DNA of 8,885 nucleotides from Calditrichota bacterium (lineage in GTDB: Bacteria; Calditrichota; Calditrichia; Calditrichales; Calditrichaceae): the NCBI GenBank assembly GCA_024278715.1, contig JAJRSN010000419.1, positions 1-8,885 on the forward strand, in the 5' to 3' direction. A program made the translations under genes and the position numbers. Positions within the stretch are counted from its first letter, which is position 1; each line of letters opens with the position of its first letter. Under the pieces are notes generated by a model, which was not told the DNA's origin, made no database searches, and worked only from the letters and a program-made list of their open reading frames with translations. Shown one piece after another: positions 1 through 6,642 of the stretch.

Positions 1-1413
1 CATCTTTCGCATGGAATGCCCGAGTAAATCTTTTTCGGAAGCCAGAGGAACCTCAACCGCCAAATCGCCCGCCGAAATCGCTTCGGCTGCTTTGGCTTTT
101 TGTTTTAATTCATCAATCATCGCCCGAAACGAATCCGCCAGCAAACCCGTTTCATCATTTGAAACAAAGGTAATCTCCTGATCCACATCGCCTTCAGCCA
201 GACGATCCGCCACCACGGTGAGCTCGCGAATGGGATCGGCTAATTTTTTGCTCAGAATAAAAGCGATTAAACCCATGATTAAGGAAATTATGATTCCCAC
301 CCCCACCGAAACGTTAACCATGTGTGAAATTGCCATATCCATGTGATTTTGAACCTGAAGGAATTCATCTTCGTAAACTCCGGCTCCGATAATCCAATCC
401 CAGGGTTCAAAATATTTTACTGCCGCAAGTTTTGATCTTGGGGAGGGGTCATCCGGATTTTTCCAGAAATATCTTTTGTAAAGTAATTCTTTGGGGCTAA
501 GTTTTACCGCTTTTTTAACGATTTCGCGGACAAAAAATTTGCCCTCGCTATCTTTGACGTCGATAATAGTCTTCCCGTCCGACTGCCCGTCTTTGGAAAT
601 GATGTACCGTCCCTTTGTTGTTCCTTTTCCTCCGAGCACCCAGACGTATCCCGATTTACCGACTCTTGTTTGCAGCACCGATTTGCGCAGGCTTGGTATT
701 TGATCTTGCTTAATGCTCAGGCTCAACGCGCCGATAAGCTCTCCTTTATTATCGTAAAGCGGTTTAAAAACGCTCTCATACCGGTCGTTTACCATATACG
801 CCTGCCCGTAATAAGTTTGACCGCTTAAAAGAGCTTGAATAACCGGGTTGGGTTTGCCGTCGGGATTTACGGCGGGGATATAACTACCGATAGCCCGCGT
901 TCCTTCTTCATTTTCAAGCGTGGAGGCTATCCGCAGCATATCTCCCTGCGAATTCATTCGCTGAAAAATAGTGCAGTTTTCGCCCACTAATTCACGGACA
1001 TCGTCCACAACGAACGTTTTGGTCGTAAAATCCCGGTTTTTCCCTAACCACCGCCAGCCGATCAACAGTTTAGGAAGCTTTACGTCTTTTTCTTCTTTGG
1101 TAAACTGGTTGACCGCGTTCCATTCAACTTTATATGAAGACAGCGCAATAGTGCCCTTTTGAGTTAAAATTTGTTCGGCAACGCGCATATCATCTTCTAA
1201 CTTATCCTGAATAATCCCGTAAACCGATTCACACAGCCGGTAAACATCTTCTATCGCCTGCCTGAGGTTTTGTCTGGTTAATTCGTTCACCGAGGCATCG
1301 ATTTGTTTTCCCACATCCGATTGTTTATTCAGAATAAATATTACGATTAAAAACGTCGGCAAAATAACCGCGCTTAATCCCAGTGCAAGTATCTTATTTT
1401 TAACGCTTTTCAT
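1..1413 (-). CDS. Methyl-accepting chemotaxis protein, N-terminal part (Cache-HAMP), truncated by window edge
   Basis: This is a membrane chemoreceptor. It would bind a ligand outside the cytoplasmic membrane and control the CheA kinase through CheW. The frame is open for 471 codons and runs off the left edge. It starts at the ATG at 1413, preceded by GGAGAA, 24 nt after the cheW stop. Residues 8-29 form a hydrophobic TM1 with a Lys-rich N-terminus. Residues about 31-365 form the sensor. The stretch at 174-235 (GSYIPAVNPDGKPNPVI, then YYGQAY and GELIGALS) matches the Cache_3-Cache_2 type, and 252-350 (GKSGYVWVL to DWIIGAGVY) looks like a Cache_2 module. TM2 is at 366-387. A HAMP domain follows (DP at 393-394, DETG at 420-423). 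A second HAMP-like unit begins near 440 (EAISAGDL) and is cut at the edge. The methylation and signalling hairpin is outside the window. A sensor kinase or cyclase C-terminus is formally possible, but the cheA-cheW context favours a receptor. Confidence 0.88.
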   Translation of the reverse strand, partial: MKSVKNKILALGLSAVILPTFLIVIFILNKQSDVGKQIDASVNELTRQNLRQAIEDVYRLCESVYGIIQDKLEDDMRVAEQILTQKGTIALSSYKVEWNAVNQFTKEEKDVKLPKLLIGWRWLGKNRDFTTKTFVVDDVRELVGENCTIFQRMNSQGDMLRIASTLENEEGTRAIGSYIPAVNPDGKPNPVIQALLSGQTYYGQAYMVNDRYESVFKPLYDNKGELIGALSLSIKQDQIPSLRKSVLQTRVGKSGYVWVLGGKGTTKGRYIISKDGQSDGKTIIDVKDSEGKFFVREIVKKAVKLSPKELLYKRYFWKNPDDPSPRSKLAAVKYFEPWDWIIGAGVYEDEFLQVQNHMDMAISHMVNVSVGVGIIISLIMGLIAFILSKKLADPIRELTVVADRLAEGDVDQEITFVSNDETGLLADSFRAMIDELKQKAKAAEAISAGDLAVEVPLASEKDLLGHSMRKM

Positions 1414-1437
1414 GATCTTTTCTCCGGATGTAAACGA

Positions 1438-1947
1438 TTAAACTTCAACAGCAACCGATTGCTGTATTTCATTCAGTTCTTCATCAAAAAGAAACCGCTC
1501 CATATCCAGGATGATTTTGACCTGTTCTTCAACTTTGCCCAATCCCTGAATAAAGCGGCTTTCTTTACCCTTTTTAACTTTAGGCTGAAGATCAATCTGG
1601 TTTTCCGGAATATCCAACACCTCGTTAACCGAATCCACAATCAATCCCACGTTCGTTTCCTGAATATTCGCCACAACAATGCAGGTGCGTTCGTCATAAG
1701 CGCGTTCCTGAAATCCGAACCGTAGTCTTACATCCACAACCGGAATCACCTTACCCCGCAGATTAATCACGCCTTTGACAAAATGCGGTAAATCGGGCAG
1801 CGGGGTTATTCTTTGCATCCCGATAATTTCCATTACATACCGTATTTCCACCGCGTACTCTTCTTTTCCCAACTGGAAACACAAAAATTTTCCTTTTTGC
1901 GTATCCATAATTTCTTCTTCAAAGGTAAGTTGATTATCTGTCATCAT
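1438..1947 (-). CDS. cheW: CheW, chemotaxis coupling protein
   Basis: CheW is the cytoplasmic adaptor that links receptor tips to CheA in signalling arrays. The 169-residue length is normal for the family. The CheW SH3-like fold covers about residues 18-155: GKFLCFQLGKEEYAV at 19-33, the hallmark VKGVINLRGKVIPVVDV at 57-73, and GLIVDSVNEVLDI at 101-113. About 17 residues precede the fold. Two consecutive ATG codons (1945-1947 and 1942-1944) could start translation. The first is used here because AAGGAGGG at 1952-1959 sits 4 nt upstream of it. An internal ATG at residue 14 has no such site. The Shine-Dalgarno overlaps the cheA stop codon (TAA at 1958-1960), leaving a 10-nt gap, so translational coupling to cheA is likely. 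The receptor gene follows 24 nt downstream. Confidence 0.97.
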   Translation of the reverse strand: MMTDNQLTFEEEIMDTQKGKFLCFQLGKEEYAVEIRYVMEIIGMQRITPLPDLPHFVKGVINLRGKVIPVVDVRLRFGFQERAYDERTCIVVANIQETNVGLIVDSVNEVLDIPENQIDLQPKVKKGKESRFIQGLGKVEEQVKIILDMERFLFDEELNEIQQSVAVEV

Positions 1948-1957
1948 TACGCCCTCC

Positions 1958-4153
1958 TTAATCTATTTTGATCGATTCCGCTATTTTTACCATGGAAGCC
2001 AGATCGAGAATCAAACATATATTCCCGTTGCCCAGAACCGCGCATCCCGATACGCCGTGTAATTTTCCTATGTAATGCGGAAGAGGCTTTATTACCAGTT
2101 GCTGTTGACCGACGATTTCATCAACCAAAAAACCGACGGCTTTGCCCGTGCTTTCGGTTACCACAACAATCCCTTCCTCTAACGGACGCATGGCTCCCAT
2201 TTTATTATGCAGTTCCTGCAAGCGGATAACCGGTACTAATTGCTCGCGCACTTTCACCACCTCCTGACCGTCAACCAGATCAATAATCTGCTCCGTATGA
2301 ACCTGAAGCGATTCCCTGATATCCAGCGTGGGAATGGCATACAGAGAATCTTCCACGCGCATCAACATTCCATCGACAATGGCGGTGGTGAGCGGGATCT
2401 TCAAATTGATGGTGGTTCCTTTTCCAAATTCGGAGGTTATATCGATCCGACCGCGGATTTTCTCGACATTTTTCTTAACCACATCCATGCCCACGCCGCG
2501 TCCCGAAATGTTGGTTACCTTCTCAGCCGTCGAAAATCCGGGTCTGAAAATAAGGTTGTAGATTTGATCGTCATTCAAACTCTCTTCATTTTCACCCAAT
2601 ATCCCTTTTTCTTTGGCGCGTTTGATTATCTTTTCTTTATTCAATCCCTGACCGTCGTCTTCGATAGTTATCCAAATTTCTCCGCCGACCCTCTTAGCTT
2701 CCAGACTAATTATTCCCTGAGCCGGTTTACCCTTTTTGAGCCGTTCTTCACGTTCTTCGATTCCATGATCGATGGAATTGCGTAAAATATGCACCAGCGG
2801 ATCGGAAATGTGCTCTATTACCGACCTATCGACCTCCGTTTCTCCTCCGCTTACCACCAGCTCAACCTCTCTTTTCTTTTTCATGGAGATATCCCGCACC
2901 AACCGCTTCATCTTCCCGAATAATCCCGAAAGAGGAATCATGCGCATCGAAGTGGCAAGGTCTTGCAGATCCCGAACATTCTTTTGCAAATAAGCGATGG
3001 CTTTCTCAAACCCTTCCAGCTCCATCCCGGCTAAATCGGGATGATGAGAAACCATGGATTCCGCAATCACGATTTCTCCCACAAGGTCCATCAGGCGGTT
3101 CAATTTTTCCACATCAACTCGGATCACTTCGCCTATTTTTTTCCCGCTTTTTTTTGACGCCGTCGCTTCTTCGGGCTTCTCGGGTTTTTCGGGTTTCTTT
3201 TTATCCTCTTTGGCGGCGGTTTTCGTTTCCGGTTTTTCCTGTTGCGGTTCTTCCTGCGGCTTTACCTTGTCGGATATTCCCCGTAAAAGATCGATCAAGC
3301 CAAATTTTCCGGGAATAATCGGCGGTTTCCCCTCCGCCAGACCTTCGATTGCGGAACGAATGAAATCGACGATTTTTAAAATCAATGAAAATTGCTGGGT
3401 TTGCAGCACCAGTTCGTCGGAGCGAGCCAAATCAAAAAGGGTTTCCGCCTGATGCGCAATTTCATTAATATCACGGTAATTCATAAATCCCGCATTGCCT
3501 TTAATGCTGTGCAACGCCCTGAACGCGCTTTGCAGATTTTCCGTATTGTCAGGATTCTTTTCCAGAATAATTAAATCCTGTTCCAATTGATCCAGTAATT
3601 CCAAACTTTCGTTTACAAATTGCTTTTTCAACTCATCGGTAATAAGATCATTCGGATCCAAAGTTTTCGGCATCTTCTCCGGAACAGGTTGAGGCGAACT
3701 CTCGGCTTTTGGGGATGTGTCTTTGTCCACATTTACATCCGTTGAAGCCATTTTATCAAGGCGCAGAATCAAGTCTTCCGAGCCCCCTTCAAATCCTTCT
3801 TCCGAGAAATGGGTTTTTAAATAATCCAGAAGAATTTGCAGGGCATCGCAGACCTCCAGAAAAACGTCGATGTGAGATTTACGCATCTTGATTTTGCCTT
3901 TGCGAATTTTGTCCAAAAGCGATTCGGCATGATGCGTAATCCGATTGATTAAATTAAGGCTTAAAAACCCGGCGCTGCCTTTGATGGAGTGAATGACCCG
4001 GAAAATACTGTCAATGGTTTTGGAATCGATTTCCTCCCCCCGCGAAATCGATTCTTCCAGCTTAAGTAAGTTGAGCTCCGTCTGTTCTAAGCCTTCGTTA
4101 CTCTCATTGATAAAATCAAGTAAAATCTCTCTTTCTTCTGCATTAATACCCAT
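1958..4153 (-). CDS. cheA: CheA chemotaxis histidine kinase with two HPt domains
   Basis: CheA is a cytoplasmic kinase that autophosphorylates in response to receptors and passes the phosphoryl group to response regulators. The 731 residues read, in order: HPt1 about 5-115 with phospho-His H55 in HSIKGSAG; HPt2 about 170-275 with H215 in HSIKGNAG; a Pro/Glu/Lys-rich linker about 297-338; the P3 dimerisation helices about 340-405 (LMDLVGEIVIAES); the HATPase domain with N box HILRNSIDHGIE at 455-466, G1 DDGQGL at 499-504, F box FRPGFST at 536-542 and G2 GRGVGMDVV at 551-559; then a CheW-like P5 domain about 588-731. All catalytic motifs look intact. I see no P2 CheY-binding domain; the second HPt occupies that part of the protein. 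The start is the ATG at 4153. AAGAGGG lies 10 nt upstream, and a closer GAGGA is only 2 nt away. A 258-nt gap precedes the gene; cheW follows after 10 nt. Confidence 0.97.
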   Translation of the reverse strand: MGINAEEREILLDFINESNEGLEQTELNLLKLEESISRGEEIDSKTIDSIFRVIHSIKGSAGFLSLNLINRITHHAESLLDKIRKGKIKMRKSHIDVFLEVCDALQILLDYLKTHFSEEGFEGGSEDLILRLDKMASTDVNVDKDTSPKAESSPQPVPEKMPKTLDPNDLITDELKKQFVNESLELLDQLEQDLIILEKNPDNTENLQSAFRALHSIKGNAGFMNYRDINEIAHQAETLFDLARSDELVLQTQQFSLILKIVDFIRSAIEGLAEGKPPIIPGKFGLIDLLRGISDKVKPQEEPQQEKPETKTAAKEDKKKPEKPEKPEEATASKKSGKKIGEVIRVDVEKLNRLMDLVGEIVIAESMVSHHPDLAGMELEGFEKAIAYLQKNVRDLQDLATSMRMIPLSGLFGKMKRLVRDISMKKKREVELVVSGGETEVDRSVIEHISDPLVHILRNSIDHGIEEREERLKKGKPAQGIISLEAKRVGGEIWITIEDDGQGLNKEKIIKRAKEKGILGENEESLNDDQIYNLIFRPGFSTAEKVTNISGRGVGMDVVKKNVEKIRGRIDITSEFGKGTTINLKIPLTTAIVDGMLMRVEDSLYAIPTLDIRESLQVHTEQIIDLVDGQEVVKVREQLVPVIRLQELHNKMGAMRPLEEGIVVVTESTGKAVGFLVDEIVGQQQLVIKPLPHYIGKLHGVSGCAVLGNGNICLILDLASMVKIAESIKID

Positions 4154-4205
4154 TGTCCTCAGACCCTCTTGATTTGGTTTATTAAAATCACTAAAAAATT
4201 TTAAA

Positions 4206-4214
4206 CCGATTCGG
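4206..4214. repeat. Short palindrome CCGATTCGG upstream of cheA
   Basis: A 9-bp inverted repeat (CCGA, T, TCGG) lies about 55 bp upstream of the cheA start. It shares CCGATT and the closing TCGG with the longer CCGATTAATCGG palindrome in the divergent region at 6526-6537. Two sites of a common operator are conceivable, but arms this short occur often by chance. Confidence 0.25.
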
Positions 4215-4241
4215 ATACTTTTTTTGCCCTGAACCCGATTA

Positions 4242-4260
4242 TTTTATTACCGGAATAAAA
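4242..4260. repeat. AT-rich inverted repeat upstream of cheA
   Basis: Perfect 7-bp arms TTTTATT and AATAAAA flank ACCGG, centred about 98 bp upstream of the cheA start codon. The stem is all A-T, so it would be a weak RNA hairpin. It is neither GC-rich nor followed by a clean U tract in the transcribed direction. It is more likely a protein-binding site or chance than a terminator. Confidence 0.3.
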
Positions 4261-4411
4261 GGGCTTATTTTGCTTTTCGTACGTAACCGGCTTTTTCTAA
4301 TTAAATCGATAAGTAAAATCGTTATTCGTTGTTTGCCGCATAATCCTGTTTTATTGCTTTATCCGTACCTCATCGTTGCAAACATCTCATCCTTTTTAAC
4401 ATTTATTTGTA

Positions 4412-5860
4412 TCAGCGTTTAAAATGAATTTTCCCGGAATACCGATCCAGAATGATCGTGACATCTTCCAAAGGATTGGTCAGTTTTACAACCTGATTAG
4501 GCGCAGTGATGATAACGCCCGCGTCTATTTTCCCTAACACCCGGATTTGCGGGCTTTCATCGAATGAACTTTCGCGGATGTAATACGACAGCAACATTTT
4601 TTGAGTAAAATACTCCGCCAATTGTCGTTCGTAATCCTTTATTTCAATTTGTAACTTTACCAATGAACCTTTTAACGCGTTGTAAAGCCGGGTTAAAGTT
4701 GAATCAATAAATATTTTATCTTTTCCTTCTTCGCGTAAACGGGCTAAATACTTGAGAATCCCGATTTTTTCCCGTTCCAGCCTGTCCCGCATCTCTTCGA
4801 TTAAAAACTCTTTCTGACTCAGTTGTCGTTCTTTTTGTTGATTGTGCAGAATGCGTTGTTTAAAAGCTTCGTCTCTGAAAAAGGCAGCTCCCAAATAAAT
4901 TCTGGTATTGCCTCGTATATGATTGGTTAAAAGACGATTCCGCACCCGAATTTCCGAACTCTCGATAAAATTGGAAATCACCTCATCGTGACTGATGACA
5001 ATACTTTGATGGATGCCTCCGTAAACCAGAATTTTCTCTTTTGCGATCAAACGGTAATTTTTAACATAAGAGGTAAAGATCGATTTCCCGGAAATAATCC
5101 GGCTGTTATCCGAACGCTTGGTATTGTCAATCCCGTCCAGCGCCTGAACATAACCCGCAGCCTGAATGTAAGACGAATGGATCATGCCCAGAACAAAAAT
5201 ATTCGACGGCGATTCAAGCGCCGAATGAGCGTGGATGTCTTCCTGCACTTTAACGGCAATCTGATCATCCACCCTGCCGTGAATTTCTCCCAGTCCTTTT
5301 ATGGTGAGAACCGGATGAACGTGTACCACTCCCCATTTTGACAGAAACGCGCTGCCCTCGGCAGCGGCGTAAATGGCGTCGTCCCGAGCTTTTGTATTTG
5401 TTCCGGCAAAAACAGAAAGATTCCTAAAATCCAATTCGCTCTTTTCGAGAGACTTGCCGTCAGGAAAACGTAAAATTGTACGGAAGGGCTTTGTCAAAGA
5501 AACAAGACGGAAATCTTTTTTTACCAACAGCCGATCGTCTATTAAATCGATTGATTTGCCCTCGAGTATGTCTCCGATTACCTGTTCCTTAATCTTTGGT
5601 CCGAAATGCACTTCAAATTTCGGAGGTTCATCCTGATAATATGCTCTTGCCACGGGCATCTGTTGAATGTCTTCGCGGGGAAGCAGGGTAATACATTCGG
5701 ATAAAATTCCTTGTGTAATCCCCACTTTTTTAAGGCTTGCTAAAACCTCTCCTTTGGTGGTCGTTCCGTTGATCTTTTCAGCCAAAATCAGCTTGCCGCC
5801 CATCAAAGGAATTAATTTTAATGTGCCGTGTTCCAATTGAATCTCCATCGCCTTGTTCAT
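4412..5860 (-). CDS. DUF342 / FapA-like protein
   Basis: This is a member of the DUF342 (FapA) family. The family is widespread and poorly understood; a Vibrio member has been linked to flagellar assembly and polar placement. Role here unknown, probably cytoplasmic: no signal peptide or membrane segment is visible. With the chosen start it has 482 residues. An N-terminal DUF342-type region covers about 5-75 (LKLIPLMGGKLILAEKI, then a LASLKKVGITQGI helix unit), followed by VARAYY. A repetitive beta-helix-like region covers about 178-325, with recurring strand-turn units such as RIISGKSIFTSYVKNYRLIA and KEKILVYGGI. A charged coiled coil covers about 330-420 and a short beta-rich tail ends in GKIHFKR. 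The longest frame begins with TTG at 5875, but AGGAGT at 5864-5869 supports the ATG at 5860. The gene starts 7 nt after the pseudo-receiver stop, so the two are almost certainly co-translated and may act together. Confidence 0.85.
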   Translation of the reverse strand: MNKAMEIQLEHGTLKLIPLMGGKLILAEKINGTTTKGEVLASLKKVGITQGILSECITLLPREDIQQMPVARAYYQDEPPKFEVHFGPKIKEQVIGDILEGKSIDLIDDRLLVKKDFRLVSLTKPFRTILRFPDGKSLEKSELDFRNLSVFAGTNTKARDDAIYAAAEGSAFLSKWGVVHVHPVLTIKGLGEIHGRVDDQIAVKVQEDIHAHSALESPSNIFVLGMIHSSYIQAAGYVQALDGIDNTKRSDNSRIISGKSIFTSYVKNYRLIAKEKILVYGGIHQSIVISHDEVISNFIESSEIRVRNRLLTNHIRGNTRIYLGAAFFRDEAFKQRILHNQQKERQLSQKEFLIEEMRDRLEREKIGILKYLARLREEGKDKIFIDSTLTRLYNALKGSLVKLQIEIKDYERQLAEYFTQKMLLSYYIRESSFDESPQIRVLGKIDAGVIITAPNQVVKLTNPLEDVTIILDRYSGKIHFKR

Positions 5861-5863
5861 GTG

Positions 5864-5869
5864 ACTCCT
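5864..5869 (-). promoter_or_regulatory. Shine-Dalgarno that sets the DUF342 start
   Basis: AGGAGT on the minus strand overlaps the TAG stop of the upstream gene (5868-5870) and lies 3 nt before the ATG at 5860. The upstream TTG at 5875 has no purine-rich site in front of it. A later in-frame ATG at 5848 is 15 nt away, too far. The start was therefore moved five codons inward from the longest frame. Confidence 0.7.
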
Positions 5870-6356
5870 ATTCAAAATAGGTTTCCAATTTTTTAATCAA
5901 CGCCAAAGATTCCGTCAGGTATTCTTTATAGTCTCTTAACTTATCCCTGTATTCCCGTTCATTGTAATCAATGAACTCTTCCAGATCGATTAAATCCTTA
6001 AGACAATCGAACAATGCTTCTCCTTTTATCGGTTTTTTAAGTTCACCGGCGCAAGGAAATTTTTTTGCCGCCTGGTACAACCTGTTAAATGATTTCGAAT
6101 ACAAATAATAAACAGCCACTTTATCTTTCTGCTCGGCGTCTCCGTTCTGGGGGAAATCTTTCAACAGGATCTGCAAATCAACAAAACTCAGCTCCACATT
6201 CACAAATACCGCCAACAACCCTTCTTTATCCTTAAAATTCAATGACTTGCCCCAATTGTGCATTACCAGGCTTTGCAGGTTAAGGGCGTTAGCCAAATGA
6301 GAAATTACCTGAATAGTTACTTCGTCGTTGTCAATTATCAGGATTTTATTCTTCAT
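5868..6356 (-). CDS. Degenerate receiver-domain (pseudo-response-regulator) protein
   Basis: This 162-residue protein looks like a CheY-like receiver whose phosphorylation site is broken. The first strand and acidic loop read KILIIDNDE (residues 4-12), so the usual Asp pair is D9-N10. The strand that should carry the phosphoacceptor reads LAVFVNVEL (48-56), with Asn53 in place of Asp. The switch Thr region reads VYYLYSKS (82-89). The conserved Lys-Pro is kept as LKKPIKGEALFDCL (106-119). About 40 C-terminal residues after the fold are highly charged and helical. This suggests a phosphorylation-independent adaptor; that is inference. It is apparently the first gene of the leftward cluster, with GAGGAAC upstream of its ATG, and it ends 7 nt before the DUF342 start. 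Sequence divergence is high, so the receiver assignment rests on order and spacing of these motifs rather than strong identity. Confidence 0.72.
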   Translation of the reverse strand: MKNKILIIDNDEVTIQVISHLANALNLQSLVMHNWGKSLNFKDKEGLLAVFVNVELSFVDLQILLKDFPQNGDAEQKDKVAVYYLYSKSFNRLYQAAKKFPCAGELKKPIKGEALFDCLKDLIDLEEFIDYNEREYRDKLRDYKEYLTESLALIKKLETYFE

Positions 6357-6482
6357 ACCAGTTCCTCTTTACTCCATAAGTCGTAGAGTGAGCGCCGTTT
6401 TTAAATACAAAATCAAGAAATAAACAAAACCTTATTTAATGTGTAAAGTTGTTTTAAGGGCGGCACAGTCAAAGCGCGGTTA

Positions 6483-6513
6483 GCGAAAAGATTGAGTAAA
6501 AGCTGGTTTTCGC
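6483..6513. repeat. Inverted repeat in the divergent region
   Basis: Perfect 7-bp arms GCGAAAA (6483-6489) and TTTTCGC (6507-6513) are separated by 17 bp, so the arm centres are 24 bp apart. That distance is compatible with a dimeric regulator contacting successive major grooves. It is equally compatible with a weak hairpin or with chance. Confidence 0.35.
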
Positions 6514-6525
6514 GAATCGTTCTTC

Positions 6526-6537
6526 CCGATTAATCGG
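6526..6537. repeat. Perfect 12-bp palindrome, candidate operator
   Basis: CCGATTAATCGG is a perfect dyad in the divergent region, about 105 bp before the kinase start codon and 170 bp before the pseudo-receiver start. Position and symmetry suit a transcription-factor site able to act on either promoter. No specific regulator is recognised. Confidence 0.4.
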
Positions 6538-6627
6538 AATTTAAAGTTATCCGCTATTTTTGTCGAAAAAGCTTAATTGGAGAAAATTGAATAGTAGTGA
6601 TAAAAACAGACATGCAAATCAACAATT

Positions 6628-6633
6628 TAAGGA
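6628..6633 (+). promoter_or_regulatory. Shine-Dalgarno that sets the hybrid kinase start
   Basis: TAAGGA lies 9 nt before the ATG at 6643. The longest frame would begin at the ATG at 6634, directly abutting this site with no spacer, so the inner ATG three codons later is preferred. Confidence 0.6.
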
Positions 6634-6642
6634 ATGCACGCT

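Larger units (their letters stand above)
4154..4411. other. 258-nt non-coding gap between the DUF342 gene and cheA
   Basis: This is the only long gap in the leftward cluster, whose other junctions are 7-24 nt. It is AT-rich and holds no plausible gene on either strand. It contains two short inverted repeats, described separately, near 4206 and 4242. I found no convincing sigma-70 -35/-10 pair and no GC-rich hairpin followed by a T run after the DUF342 stop. It could carry an internal promoter for cheA-cheW-receptor or an mRNA processing site; that is inference from spacing only. Confidence 0.5.
6357..6642. promoter_or_regulatory. Divergent intergenic region between the chemosensory cluster and the hybrid kinase
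   Basis: These 286 nt must hold the start signals for both the leftward cluster and the rightward kinase gene. The region is AT-rich with short GC-containing islands, has no plausible gene, and contains two inverted repeats listed separately. I could not find a promoter good enough to place. A minus-strand TTGACT (6467-6472) resembles a -35 box but has no good -10 partner. The shared region makes co-regulation of the two transcription units plausible. Confidence 0.6.

Noticed and set aside
2240..2785. Long open frame of 181 codons on the plus strand inside cheA
   Set aside because: It lies entirely antisense to well-conserved CheA kinase and CheW-like domains, has no good ribosome-binding site and reads as low-complexity shadow sequence.
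3054..3452. 132-codon plus-strand frame rich in Gly-Phe-Ser repeats
   Set aside because: The repeats are the antisense of the Pro/Glu/Lys-rich linker of CheA, so they are a composition shadow and not a gene.
4331..4383. GTTTGC ... GCAAAC inverted repeat after the DUF342 stop
   Set aside because: The arms are only 6 bp with a loop of about 40 nt and no T run, so it is not a credible terminator or structured RNA.
4988..5341. 117-codon plus-strand frame inside the DUF342 gene
   Set aside because: It is antisense to the beta-helix region of a recognisable family member, with no independent family similarity or initiation signal.
6467..6472. Minus-strand TTGACT resembling a sigma-70 -35 box for the leftward cluster
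   Set aside because: No acceptable -10 hexamer occurs 16-18 nt downstream; candidates there match the consensus at three or fewer positions.
6461..6475. CGGCAC-N5-AAGC, partly like a sigma-54 promoter (GG and GC correctly spaced)
   Set aside because: The -12 element lacks TTGC, the site is about 165 nt before the kinase start, and a partial match of this kind is expected by chance.
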